A stretch of DNA of 64,000 nucleotides from Celerinatantimonas sp046054195 (GTDB lineage: Bacteria > Pseudomonadota > Gammaproteobacteria > Enterobacterales > Celerinatantimonadaceae), in the NCBI RefSeq assembly GCF_046054195.1, contig NZ_JBEQCS010000001.1, positions 124,001-188,000 of the forward strand, in the 5' to 3' direction. Positions 25,525-34,006 of the stretch are shown here, in pieces; within the stretch, counting starts at the first letter, position 1; every line of letters begins with the position of its first letter. Made by a program: the position numbers and the translations under genes. Under the pieces are notes generated by a model. The model was not told the DNA's origin, made no database searches, and saw only the letters and a list, made by a program, of their open reading frames with translations.

Positions 25525-27066
25525 ATGAAGACAAGTTCATCACTCATCCAAGTGGATGAGCATGATAATGTGGCCATTGTGACGGCAATTAACGGCCTGA
25601 GCGCTGGAACTATCGTCAATGACCACATCGAGTTACAAGAAGAAGTCCCAATGGGCCATAAAGTTGCGCTTGTTGACCTTAAAAAAGGCGATGAGATCTG
25701 CCGTTATAATCAGGTGATTGGCTATGCCGTCAGTGATCTGCCAGCAGGAAGCTGGATTCATCAGTTTCGGGTTGAGTTGCCAACAGCTCCGGCTCTGGAT
25801 GAACTTCCCTTAGATTATGGTCATGGAGAGGTTCAAGAACCACTAAGTGGTTACTATTTCGATGGTTATCGTAATCCTGATGGCTCAGTGGGAACCCAGA
25901 ACTTGCTAGCTGTTACTACCACCGTGCATTGTGTGGCTGGTGTGGTCGATTATGTTGTTGCGAAAATCGAGCAGGAGCTATTGCCCAAATATCCGAATGT
26001 CGATGGGGTGGTTGCGCTTAACCATCTATATGGGTGTGGCGTGGCGATTAATGCTCCGGCGGCGGTTGTGCCAATTCGCACTTTGCACAATTTAACCAAA
26101 AATCCTAATTTCGGATCTGAAGTTTTGGTTGTTGGTTTGGGCTGCGAGAAGTTAACGCCTGAGCGGCTACTTGAGGCACCAAATGATAATATTGAGGTTC
26201 CTCAAGAGCAGATTATTATGCTGCAGGATGAACGTCATCTGGGTTTTGGGGCGATGGTCGAAGACATTTTGCACCAAGCCGATAAGCTTTTGGCAAAACT
26301 CAATCAACGCCAACGTGAACGCTGCCCGGCATCAGATTTGGTGATTGGTGTGCAATGTGGTGGCAGTGATGCTTTTTCTGGTGTGACGGCAAACCCTTCG
26401 GTGGGCTATGCAGCGGATATGTTGGTGCGTTGCGGTGCAACTGTAATGTTCTCAGAAGTTACCGAAGTGCGTGATGCCATTCATCTGTTGGTGCCAAGAG
26501 CCTCTGATGAAACAGTCGCAAAAGGGCTGATTGAACAGATGCGCTGGTACGATAATTATCTGGAGCAGGGTAAAACAGATCGCAGCGCTAACCCATCGCC
26601 AGGAAACAAAAAAGGTGGATTAGCCAATGTGGTGGAAAAAGCGTTGGGTTCCATTGCTAAATCGGGCCGTTCTCCTATCGTTGAAGTTCTAGCACCTGGC
26701 GAAAGACCGACTAAAAAAGGGCTTATTTTTGCGGCAACACCGGCCAGTGATTTTGTCTGTGGTACTCAGCAACTTGCTAGCGGTATCACCTTGCAAGTAT
26801 TTACCACCGGTCGCGGCACGCCATATGGGCTTAAAGCCGTTCCGGTCATCAAAATGGCAACCAACAGTGCGTTGGCAAACCGTTGGGATGACTTAATTGA
26901 CATCAATGCGGGTGTCATTGCCGAAGGAAATGCCAGCATTGAACAGGTTGGTCAACAACTCTTTGAGATGATCCTCGCGGTTGCGAGCGGCCGACATGAG
27001 ACCTGGGCGCAGCGATGGAAACTCTATAATCAGCTGTCAGTCTTTAACCCAGCGCCAGTGACTTGA
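25525..27066 (+). CDS. garD: GarD, galactarate dehydratase
   Basis: 513 residues from the ATG at 25525 (AAAGG eight bases upstream); an in-frame TTG at 25504 is less likely. Colinear with E. coli GarD: N-terminal SAF-like domain (HDNVAIV, GHKVALVDL), then EGYR-like YFDGYRNPDGSVGTQNLL, NHLYGCGVAINAPAAVVPIR, VIGVQCGGSDAFSGVTANP and TDRSANPSPGNKKGGLANVVEKALGS in parts. It dehydrates galactarate (mucate) to the same keto-deoxy acid that GudD makes. It is divergent from gudP and convergent with fucR (7-bp gap). Confidence 0.96.
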   Translation: MKTSSSLIQVDEHDNVAIVTAINGLSAGTIVNDHIELQEEVPMGHKVALVDLKKGDEICRYNQVIGYAVSDLPAGSWIHQFRVELPTAPALDELPLDYGHGEVQEPLSGYYFDGYRNPDGSVGTQNLLAVTTTVHCVAGVVDYVVAKIEQELLPKYPNVDGVVALNHLYGCGVAINAPAAVVPIRTLHNLTKNPNFGSEVLVVGLGCEKLTPERLLEAPNDNIEVPQEQIIMLQDERHLGFGAMVEDILHQADKLLAKLNQRQRERCPASDLVIGVQCGGSDAFSGVTANPSVGYAADMLVRCGATVMFSEVTEVRDAIHLLVPRASDETVAKGLIEQMRWYDNYLEQGKTDRSANPSPGNKKGGLANVVEKALGSIAKSGRSPIVEVLAPGERPTKKGLIFAATPASDFVCGTQQLASGITLQVFTTGRGTPYGLKAVPVIKMATNSALANRWDDLIDINAGVIAEGNASIEQVGQQLFEMILAVASGRHETWAQRWKLYNQLSVFNPAPVT

Positions 27067-27073
27067 TTTAACG

Positions 27074-27811
27074 CTATTGGATAAGTTGCTCTATCGTATC
27101 GGTATCAAGATCCGATACGATATGAGTAATCTCATCAAGATGGCCAATTTCTATTTCTCGCGAGCGATTAAATTTACTTTTATCAGTTAGCAGCAGCGTT
27201 TGGTTGGCTTTTTTTAACAATAGTGATTTAAATTCCGCATTATAAATATTCGAGTCATATAATTTTCCTTCCGGGTCAATAGCCGCACAAGAAAAAATAA
27301 ACAGATCTATATCGATTTTTCTAAGCTGAATTAATAAGTTAGGATTTACATAACACTCGTATTTTCTAAGTAATGTTCCGCCGGTACAGATGAGAGTAAT
27401 CCGATGGCGTTTGGCTATTTCATGGCAAACTCGCAGGCTGTTGGTGTAGATAGTGATATCCATATCGGGTAGCTGTTTGGCTAGATACCAACAGGTGGAG
27501 CTTGCATCTAGCGCGATGACCATATCTTTTTCAATCCAGTGTAGTGCATGACGGGCAATATCTGCCTTGCTGGCAAAGTGGCTACGCAAGCGAGAATAAA
27601 ATGACTCACCATTGTCGGTTGCTGTTTGTTGAACCAACTGGGCACAACCGTACTGACGGCTGACTAATCCCTGTTGCTGAAGGTAACTTAAGTCTCTGCG
27701 AATCGTCTCCTGACTGACGCGTAACGAGCAGGCAAGCTCGTTGGTGCTCAGAGATCCATGAATAGTAAGTAATCGAATAACGGCTTGTTGGCGTTCCGAT
27801 TTGGTATTCAT
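27074..27811 (-). CDS. fucR: FucR, DeoR-family regulator of the fucose operon
   Basis: 245 residues from the ATG at 27811, which follows AAGGAG; the frame's extra eight residues (MGECKEIE) are rejected. An N-terminal DeoR helix-turn-helix (SLSTNELACSLRVSQETIRRDLSYLQQQG) precedes a sugar-phosphate-sensing domain (ALDASSTCWYLAKQLPD, LICTGGTLLRKYECYVNP, LLTDKSKFNRS, GHLDEITHIVSD), matching E. coli FucR closely. FucR is an activator responding to L-fuculose 1-phosphate in E. coli. Last gene of the fucPIKUR operon. Confidence 0.94.
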   Translation of the reverse strand: MNTKSERQQAVIRLLTIHGSLSTNELACSLRVSQETIRRDLSYLQQQGLVSRQYGCAQLVQQTATDNGESFYSRLRSHFASKADIARHALHWIEKDMVIALDASSTCWYLAKQLPDMDITIYTNSLRVCHEIAKRHRITLICTGGTLLRKYECYVNPNLLIQLRKIDIDLFIFSCAAIDPEGKLYDSNIYNAEFKSLLLKKANQTLLLTDKSKFNRSREIEIGHLDEITHIVSDLDTDTIEQLIQ

Positions 27812-27820
27812 CTCTATCTC

Positions 27821-27855
27821 CTTACATTCCCCCACAATAAGTGAGGGAATGTAAG
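27821..27855 (-). promoter_or_regulatory. Hairpin between fucU and fucR, touching the fucR ribosome site
   Basis: A 15-bp inverted repeat with one mismatch (CTTACATTCCCCCAC and GTGAGGGAATGTAAG, five-base loop). On the minus strand its 3' arm ends in GTAAG and the fucR ribosome site AAGGAG begins in those last bases. There is no T run, so it could limit fucR translation or stabilise the upstream mRNA. Confidence 0.65.
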
Positions 27856-27860
27856 ATAGA

Positions 27861-28283
27861 TTACTGTATCACCCCTTTTTTTAACAAAACATTTCCATAT
27901 TTGGCTGTTTCGCCTGTGATTACGATCGCAAATGCCTGTTTAGTGCGCTCATAAAAAGCGTAGCGATCAATGCGAACGACTTCTATTGGATGCTCTGGGT
28001 CATAAAGCGCTTTTAAATAGCGATCTTCAACACTAGGGTCGAGGCTGTCACCTTCGACAACCGCCATCATGACAACTGGCGGTGCGTAAGTATCTAGAGC
28101 AATTAATGGGGCAATGGCAGCTAACAGTTGGTCGGCTGATAACCCATCGGCTCGAATCACCTGCGGGCCTAAACTGTGGGCGGGAAAATGGGCATCAGAG
28201 AAAACGATTTCGTCACCATGGCCCATTTCGCAGAGAACTTTTAACAGCTGAGGTGAAATCAACGGTGAAATATTTTTTAGCAT
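27861..28283 (-). CDS. fucU: FucU, L-fucose mutarotase
   Basis: 140 residues, RbsD/FucU family: MLKNISPLISPQLLKVLCEMGHGDEIV in outline, the HFPAHSLG motif, ALYDPEHPIEVVRIDRYAFYERTK, and the C-terminal YGNVLLKKGVI. It interconverts the alpha and beta anomers of L-fucose ahead of the isomerase. Twenty bases after fucK. Confidence 0.95.
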   Translation of the reverse strand: MLKNISPLISPQLLKVLCEMGHGDEIVFSDAHFPAHSLGPQVIRADGLSADQLLAAIAPLIALDTYAPPVVMMAVVEGDSLDPSVEDRYLKALYDPEHPIEVVRIDRYAFYERTKQAFAIVITGETAKYGNVLLKKGVIQ

Positions 28284-28303
28284 AAAATCTCCTTTTGCCG
28301 GGG

Positions 28304-29710
28304 TTAATGGCTCGGCTGAATATAGTGATAATGATGTTCAAAACCTGCTTGAGCCTGGGCGATGCTGTCGTAACGCTTAATTCCTGCAAACGCGAACATT
28401 GCCGCCCCTAAAACGGTCGTTTCAGGTTCATCAAGTATTTTGAGTGTTTTGCCTGTAGCGTTGGCTTTGAGTTGGTTCCAGAGCGGATTTCGTGTCCCGC
28501 CACCGACCATTAAAATTTGTTCGCTTTTAAAGTGGGCAATTGCTTCGAGCGTTAAAAGATTGTCACTTAAGGTCTGCGCCAGATGCTCTAGTGCGGCTCG
28601 ATAAAAATGGGCGCGTTGCGTATTTAAAGCTAGCCCTTGCCAGCCCGGATGAGATGCTGGATTTAACAATGAACCCTGCATTTGCAGCCCTTCGCAACCG
28701 GCTGGAACTTGTCGGGCAGCCTCAATCATCTGCTGATAGACATCGGGTTTGGCTTCTTTGGGCCAGAATAGCTCTCGAACCCATTCCAGTGTTCCTGATG
28801 CTAGCCACTGTAAGCCGGGGGTGAATAGGCCGCTGCAGGCATCTAGCTCACATGTGGACCCCGGATAGTTAGACAATGACTGCGTATCAATGGCGGTGGT
28901 GCGAGCCATCAAAATCTCCCAGGTTCCGGATGAGAGCACGGGTTGGTTTGGCTGAGCACCTGAGCCAATCAGCGCAAATTGGGTATCATGGCCTGTGGAT
29001 ATTACCGGAACTGGCTTTTTGAGCCCCAGTTCGCGAGCGGCTTTTTCGCGAAGGACCCCAATCGGTTCTGATGCCTGTACCATGGGTGGAAATAGATCTG
29101 CATTAAGACCAATGGCATCTAGAATTTCTTGGCTAAATTGTTCTTGATGAATATCTAACAGCTGGCTCGTCCCAGCCATGGTTCTATCGGTGCTCGTCAC
29201 CCCCGTTAAGCGATAGTTGATTAACGATGAGATAAACAGCCAAGCATGAGCTTTATCAATCAGTTCTGGGTGATTTTCTTTTAGCCAGATTAATTTATAG
29301 ATAGTGTTAAAGCTAAAACTGCCCACGCCGGATATGCTCTGTAGGCGCTTAGCATCGATGTACTTATCAATTGATTCCATCACTTCGATGGTGCGAGGGC
29401 ATTTCCAACTGATGATCGGATGGAGCAGATTTCCTTTAGCATCGATTAGTGTGCCATCAACGCCAAATGTGGTGACCGTTAGCGCAACTACTTGATAGTC
29501 ACTTAACTGTGGCATCAATGCTCTAGCGCATTGATTTAACTGGTTCATGATGTTTTCCAATGACCAAATATGCCATTGGGAATGCTGAGAGTCGGATTCG
29601 GTCTGGTTGGCAGCGGTTTGTTTTGCCACGATACGACCACTTGCATTGACGGCAATTGCTCGCAGATTCGTCGCTCCGCAATCTAAAACGATAATGACTT
29701 CATTATCCAT
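28304..29710 (-). CDS. fucK: FucK, L-fuculokinase
   Basis: 468 residues, FGGY sugar-kinase family with two actin-like domains: N-terminal VIVLDCGATNLRAIAVN, TTFGVDGTLID, ISWKCPRT; C-terminal ISTGHDTQFALIGSGA, LSSGTWEILMA and ILMVGGGTRNPLWNQLKA. It phosphorylates L-fuculose to L-fuculose 1-phosphate. It follows fucI with a 45-bp gap filled by a hairpin. Confidence 0.95.
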   Translation of the reverse strand: MDNEVIIVLDCGATNLRAIAVNASGRIVAKQTAANQTESDSQHSQWHIWSLENIMNQLNQCARALMPQLSDYQVVALTVTTFGVDGTLIDAKGNLLHPIISWKCPRTIEVMESIDKYIDAKRLQSISGVGSFSFNTIYKLIWLKENHPELIDKAHAWLFISSLINYRLTGVTSTDRTMAGTSQLLDIHQEQFSQEILDAIGLNADLFPPMVQASEPIGVLREKAARELGLKKPVPVISTGHDTQFALIGSGAQPNQPVLSSGTWEILMARTTAIDTQSLSNYPGSTCELDACSGLFTPGLQWLASGTLEWVRELFWPKEAKPDVYQQMIEAARQVPAGCEGLQMQGSLLNPASHPGWQGLALNTQRAHFYRAALEHLAQTLSDNLLTLEAIAHFKSEQILMVGGGTRNPLWNQLKANATGKTLKILDEPETTVLGAAMFAFAGIKRYDSIAQAQAGFEHHYHYIQPSH

Positions 29711-29723
29711 TTTAAATCTCCCT

Positions 29724-29748
29724 TGTGGCGGGTATGAAACCCGCCACA
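29724..29748 (-). promoter_or_regulatory. Hairpin between fucI and fucK, next to the fucK ribosome site
   Basis: A perfect 10-bp GC-rich inverted repeat (TGTGGCGGGT / ACCCGCCACA) with a five-base loop. On the minus strand it is followed at once by AAGGGAG, the fucK ribosome site. No T run, so not a standard terminator. Confidence 0.7.
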
Positions 29749-29755
29749 GACTGAG

Positions 29756-31531
29756 TTATTTATACAATGGACCATAGTTTTGACAAGCGCGGTAATCTTG
29801 TCCTTCGCTATCCATCCCAAAGCTTGCCCAAGCGGATGGCCGGTAGATTTTGTCGTCGCTGACGTTGTGCATACAAACCGGAATTCGCAAAATCGAAGCA
29901 AGTGTAATTAGGTCTGCGCCGACGTGTCCTGGACATAATACGCCGTGGTTAGCGCCCCAATTTGCCATGACCGAATAGACATCTTTAAACGCGCCTTCAC
30001 CGGTTAGGCGCGGTGTAAACCAAGTCGTTGGCCAGGTTGGATCGGTACGTTCATTGAGTTTGTTATGCACATCTTCTGGCAGTTCAAGGCTCCAGCCTTC
30101 GGCAATTTGCAGCACTGGCCCTAAGCCTTTGACCAGATTCAGTCGGCTCATGGTAAAGGCGATGCCACCTTTGGTTAAAAAGCGTGATGAGAACCCGCCG
30201 CCACGGAAGTATTCGCGGTTCGCCGCACACCAGTCGGTTGCGTCCAAACAGGCGAGCGCTTCTTGAGTTGAAACGTCCCAGAACGGTTTGACTGTCGGGT
30301 TCCCTCGGCTGTCTTTTTGCTGACCACTGCCATCAAGGGCGGCTGCACCTGAGTTTATCAGGTGAATAAAGCCTTGGGCGGCTTGACCGGTTAGGTGAGT
30401 GCCGGTGACGCGCTCGACCGCTTCGCTTGACCAATAAGTTCGCACATCCGCAAAGACTTGAGCAGCGCCTGTTAGCATGTTGCCAAATAGCATGGCAACC
30501 CCATTGAGGCTATCATTTTCAGTTGCTAACAGATGCGGGCGACGAATCCCGTTCCAGTCAAATGAGCTATTGAGCAGCGCTTCGGCCGTATCGCCATTTG
30601 GATATTGGTCAGTCCAGTGCCGCTGGCCTTGGAAGCCCGCTAGAATTGCGTTATAACCCAATGATTCTTCGATAAATCCTTTTTCTGCAACTTTGGCACT
30701 ACCGTCCATCATATCGCGAATGCAGATAGCCATTGTGAGCGACTCTTTCAGGGCGCTTTGGCTATCAACGGCAGAGAGTTTATTCTGTTCTTTGTTGGTA
30801 TCTTCAGCAAAATGAAAATGTTCTTTTGCCCAGCTCATAGCTTGAGCTAGCTCATCTTCATCATAGATTTTTTTATCGATACGTCGGCGCAGTTCTGTCA
30901 TATCGACTGTTTGAACTTTCATGCCAAGGTAGGATTCAAAAAAGTCATGGTTAACGATAGACCCGGCAATCCCCATTGCGACGTTGCCAACGGATAGATA
31001 GCTGCGCCGTTTGATATCTGCAACCGCTAACCCCGCTTTAGCAAAGCGCAGTAATTTCGCCTGAACATCAGCTGGAATGGAATCATCATCGGCATCTTGC
31101 ACGTTTTGTCCATAGATTGAAAATGCTGGGATCCCTTTTTGGTTGTGAGCGGCCAGTGCGGCTGCTAGATAAACGGCTCCAGGTCTTTCGGTGCCATTAA
31201 AACCCCAAATAGCTTTCGGTCGCTGAGGGTCCATATCGACGGTTTCGCTGCCATAACACCAGCAAGGCGTAACGGTAATCGTTAGCTCGACATGTTCGGC
31301 CAAAAATTTTTCTTCACAGGCTTCAGCTTCGGCCATTCCAGCGATGCATGTGTCAGAGATGACACATTCAACGGCGCTGCCATCGAAATGTTTTAATTTA
31401 CTGGTGAGCAAATCGGCGGTGATTTGAGCCATGTGCATGGTTTGTTCTTCCAATGACTCGCGAACCCCCATTCGACGGCCGTCAATAACGGGGCGAATCC
31501 CAATTTTGGGTAAGAATTTATCTTTATTCAT
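29756..31531 (-). CDS. fucI: FucI, L-fucose isomerase
   Basis: 591 residues, same length as the E. coli enzyme. Typical stretches are PKIGIRPVIDGRRMGVRESLE, IWGFNGTERPGAVYLAA, the metal-site region around YNAILAGFQGQRHWTDQYPNGD in parts, EGAFKDVYSVMANWGANHG and LCPGHVGADL. A hexameric, Mn-dependent cytoplasmic enzyme, it converts L-fucose to L-fuculose (and D-arabinose to D-ribulose). Confidence 0.96.
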   Translation of the reverse strand: MNKDKFLPKIGIRPVIDGRRMGVRESLEEQTMHMAQITADLLTSKLKHFDGSAVECVISDTCIAGMAEAEACEEKFLAEHVELTITVTPCWCYGSETVDMDPQRPKAIWGFNGTERPGAVYLAAALAAHNQKGIPAFSIYGQNVQDADDDSIPADVQAKLLRFAKAGLAVADIKRRSYLSVGNVAMGIAGSIVNHDFFESYLGMKVQTVDMTELRRRIDKKIYDEDELAQAMSWAKEHFHFAEDTNKEQNKLSAVDSQSALKESLTMAICIRDMMDGSAKVAEKGFIEESLGYNAILAGFQGQRHWTDQYPNGDTAEALLNSSFDWNGIRRPHLLATENDSLNGVAMLFGNMLTGAAQVFADVRTYWSSEAVERVTGTHLTGQAAQGFIHLINSGAAALDGSGQQKDSRGNPTVKPFWDVSTQEALACLDATDWCAANREYFRGGGFSSRFLTKGGIAFTMSRLNLVKGLGPVLQIAEGWSLELPEDVHNKLNERTDPTWPTTWFTPRLTGEGAFKDVYSVMANWGANHGVLCPGHVGADLITLASILRIPVCMHNVSDDKIYRPSAWASFGMDSEGQDYRACQNYGPLYK

Positions 31532-31544
31532 TGCAAACCTCTCT

Positions 31545-31566
31545 TAATGACTGAACTCAGTCGTTA
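31545..31566 (-). promoter_or_regulatory. Hairpin between fucP and fucI, next to the fucI ribosome site
   Basis: TAACGACTGA and TCAGTCATTA (minus strand) form an inverted repeat of ten pairs with one G-U, spacer two bases, in practice an eight-pair stem. It starts right after the fucP stop and abuts the AGAGAGG ribosome site of fucI. Confidence 0.6.
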
Positions 31567-31567
31567 G

Positions 31568-32893
31568 TTATAATGTTTTATTTTCTGGTGTTGATCTAAA
31601 TTTGGCGAATATAAAGATAACCAGAAAACATAGAGCAGGAATTAATTCTGCTGTTGGAATATTTCCGGCTGCATCACTTACAAATCCCATAATTGGTGTA
31701 ACAACCCCACCACCAATAATTCCCATTACAATAAATGACGAACCATATTTTGTATCTCGTCCTAAGCTTTTAATTCCAAGTGAAAAAATAGTAGGGTATT
31801 GAATAGACATAAACATACTGCAGAGCGTTAAGGCAATGAGCCCAACATGCCCTTTAGCGGCTGCTGATATTAAACAAAGAATCATCGCAATTAATGCATA
31901 TAACGCTAATACTTTATTTGGTTTATAACGTCGAACAAGCCATGTACCACTGATACGGCCAATAAAGAAGCAAACCATTGTTGCCGTTAGATAATTAGCC
32001 GCGAAGCTGGCAGTAACATTGGGTAATTCCTCAACTGCATAGCGAATTAAATAGCTCCAACATGCTGTTTGTGCACCGACATAACAGAACTGAGATAATA
32101 CTGCCCAACGCCAGTGACGTTTATGAATCAAACGTTTAATTGATGGAATAAGTTGATCGTCAGTAGTGACTTGTTCTTCATCTTTAATTTTTGGAAAAGA
32201 TGTTATCGCAATTAAAATTGCAATAAATAGGACGACACCAACAATCATCAAATATGGATTTTGCACCGCCAGCACTAGGCTATGTTTGTAGTTTGAAAGC
32301 TGCTCTGGGCTCATGGCCTGTTGCGCTGCTTCACTTTGGTGTGGGACATGGGCCAGAATCAAGCCTTGACCGAAAACAACCGCTAAAATTGAGCCAAATG
32401 AGTTAAATGTCTGGGCAAGATTGATGCGAAAGTGTCCAGTTTCTTCTGGCCCAAGAACCGTTACAAAGGGGTTCGCAGCAGTTTCCAAGCAACCTAAACC
32501 TGCGGCAATGACAAACAAGCCAATCAAGAACAAGCTGTAGTTCATGGTTGATGCTGCTGGCCAGAACAATGCAGCGCCTGCGGCATAAAATAATAATCCG
32601 ATTAATATTCCAGATTTATATCCCAGTTTTTTCATCAATATCCCAGCTGGGATCGGAATAATAAAATAGCCAAAATAAAATGAAGATTGAATCAGGCCTG
32701 CTTGGAAATTACTTAATGTAAATGCCTGTTGAAATTGTGGCAATAAAATATCATTTAAGTTATTAGCGACAGCCCAGAGAAAAAATAATGAACACAGCAA
32801 TGAAAAAGGAATCAATGCTTTGCCTTTACTATTTGTATTCTCCAGCGATTTGTCATATTCGGCATGATGGTGGTGAATTGTTAAAAGTCCCAT
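31568..32893 (-). CDS. fucP: FucP, L-fucose:H+ symporter
   Basis: 441 residues from the ATG at 32893 with AGAGGA just upstream; the frame's GTG four codons earlier is less likely. About 12 membrane helices; FucP-type MFS signatures are FFLWAVANNLNDILLPQFQ, SFYFGYFIIPIPAGILMKKLGYKSGI in parts, CLETAANPFVTVLGP and NLAQTFNSFGS. It brings L-fucose in with a proton. First gene of fucPIKUR, divergent from fucA; CRP-like sites lie upstream. Confidence 0.95.
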   Translation of the reverse strand: MGLLTIHHHHAEYDKSLENTNSKGKALIPFSLLCSLFFLWAVANNLNDILLPQFQQAFTLSNFQAGLIQSSFYFGYFIIPIPAGILMKKLGYKSGILIGLLFYAAGAALFWPAASTMNYSLFLIGLFVIAAGLGCLETAANPFVTVLGPEETGHFRINLAQTFNSFGSILAVVFGQGLILAHVPHQSEAAQQAMSPEQLSNYKHSLVLAVQNPYLMIVGVVLFIAILIAITSFPKIKDEEQVTTDDQLIPSIKRLIHKRHWRWAVLSQFCYVGAQTACWSYLIRYAVEELPNVTASFAANYLTATMVCFFIGRISGTWLVRRYKPNKVLALYALIAMILCLISAAAKGHVGLIALTLCSMFMSIQYPTIFSLGIKSLGRDTKYGSSFIVMGIIGGGVVTPIMGFVSDAAGNIPTAELIPALCFLVIFIFAKFRSTPENKTL

Positions 32894-32990
32894 AGTCCTC
32901 TCCACACATTGTGATTTTAGGGGAACAACTATTTAAAAAGGTTGAGCAAATTAAACTTTGCTTATTTTTTAGAAGGAGTGATGGGTAATC

Positions 32991-33006
32991 TTTGATAGCT
33001 GTCACA
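32991..33006. promoter_or_regulatory. CRP-like site near fucP
   Basis: TTTGA-TAGCTG-TCACA: eight to nine of the ten core bases of TGTGA-N6-TCACA. About 100 bp upstream of the fucP start. Confidence 0.55.
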
Positions 33007-33029
33007 TTCAATTTATCCTGAGGTTTTTT

Positions 33030-33045
33030 TGTGATTATTATCACA
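33030..33045. promoter_or_regulatory. CRP site in the fucP/fucA divergent region
   Basis: TGTGA-TTATTA-TCACA, a perfect match to the CRP core TGTGA-N6-TCACA. Catabolite control of fucose genes by CRP is established in E. coli; this site is well placed for fucP. Confidence 0.88.
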
Positions 33046-33235
33046 GGGTAATTGGACTGTTTTGCTCGATGTGAATAGATATACTTAATATATTAATTTT
33101 TAATCTGCCCGATTGGGTTTGTTTTAATTTTAAACGGGCATTTAGGCTTTTTTTGACCGTTTCATGAGAAAATTATAAAAACAAAAACAGTTCCATTATA
33201 TTTGGAAAAAATGATTTCTTGTGACTGGCTTTTTT

Positions 33236-33251
33236 TATGACAAATATCACG
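33236..33251. promoter_or_regulatory. CRP-like site near fucA
   Basis: TATGA-CAAATA-TCACG, eight of ten core bases, about 90 bp before the fucA start. With the other two sites it makes the 447-bp fucP-fucA gap CRP-rich. The remainder of the gap is AT-rich; I see no gene in it. Confidence 0.55.
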
Positions 33252-33340
33252 GAATAATATGGTATTGGCTCTGTTAAGCCTTGCTTCACTAATAATGGCC
33301 ATTAGTTATAACTTATTGCTAAGTGAACAGAGGCTTACAA

Positions 33341-33991
33341 ATGAACAATCGAACTATATTAGCGCAAGAAATAATAGATACCTGCTTAACAATGACCAAA
33401 CTTGGACTCAATCAGGGAACGGCAGGGAACGTCAGTGCCCGTTATCAAGAAGGTTTTTTAATTACCCCTACCGGAATAGCTTATGAACAGCTGACTCCAG
33501 AGAGCATTGTTTATGTGGATGCTGATGGCCATCATGAGAGTGATAAATTGCCATCGAGTGAATGGCGCTTTCACCAAGTCGTTTATCAGCATCGCCCGGA
33601 TGTCGCAGCGGTGGTACACAACCATGCGGTGAACTGTGCAGCCGTATCCATTTTAAACCGCGATATTCCTGCTATTCACTATATGATCGCATCAGCGGGT
33701 GGAAACACCATTCCATGTGTGCCGTACGCAACATTTGGTTCCAAACAGCTTTCGCAGAACATTGCGCAATACGTTGATAAACGCAAAGCGCTGTTATTGC
33801 AGCACCATGGTTTGCTTTGCTATGAGGTTAATTTAGCCAAAGCACTGTGGCTTGCTAATGAAATTGAAGTACTGGCCAATCTCTATCTGAAATTACTCAG
33901 TGTCACCGATGACGTGCCGATTCTGGATGACGAAGAGATTGCCACTGTGCTTGAAAAATTCACAACGTATGGATTGCGCATTGAAGAATAG
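33341..33991 (+). CDS. fucA: FucA, L-fuculose 1-phosphate aldolase
   Basis: 216 residues from the ATG at 33341, with AGAGG eight bases upstream; a GTG at 33323 is rejected because the ATG gives the E. coli length and N-terminus. Class II aldolase signatures: NQGTAGNVSARYQEGFLITPTG in outline, PSSEWRFH (catalytic Glu), VVHNHAVNC and LQHHGLLCYE (zinc histidines). It cleaves fuculose 1-phosphate to dihydroxyacetone phosphate and L-lactaldehyde. No lactaldehyde reductase gene (fucO) follows. Confidence 0.96.
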   Translation: MNNRTILAQEIIDTCLTMTKLGLNQGTAGNVSARYQEGFLITPTGIAYEQLTPESIVYVDADGHHESDKLPSSEWRFHQVVYQHRPDVAAVVHNHAVNCAAVSILNRDIPAIHYMIASAGGNTIPCVPYATFGSKQLSQNIAQYVDKRKALLLQHHGLLCYEVNLAKALWLANEIEVLANLYLKLLSVTDDVPILDDEEIATVLEKFTTYGLRIEE

Positions 33992-34006
33992 CGATTCTGT
34001 GATGCG

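Noticed and set aside
33259..33486. Open frame overlapping the start of fucA in another frame
   Set aside because: Shadow of the fucA gene and its leader; no ribosome site.
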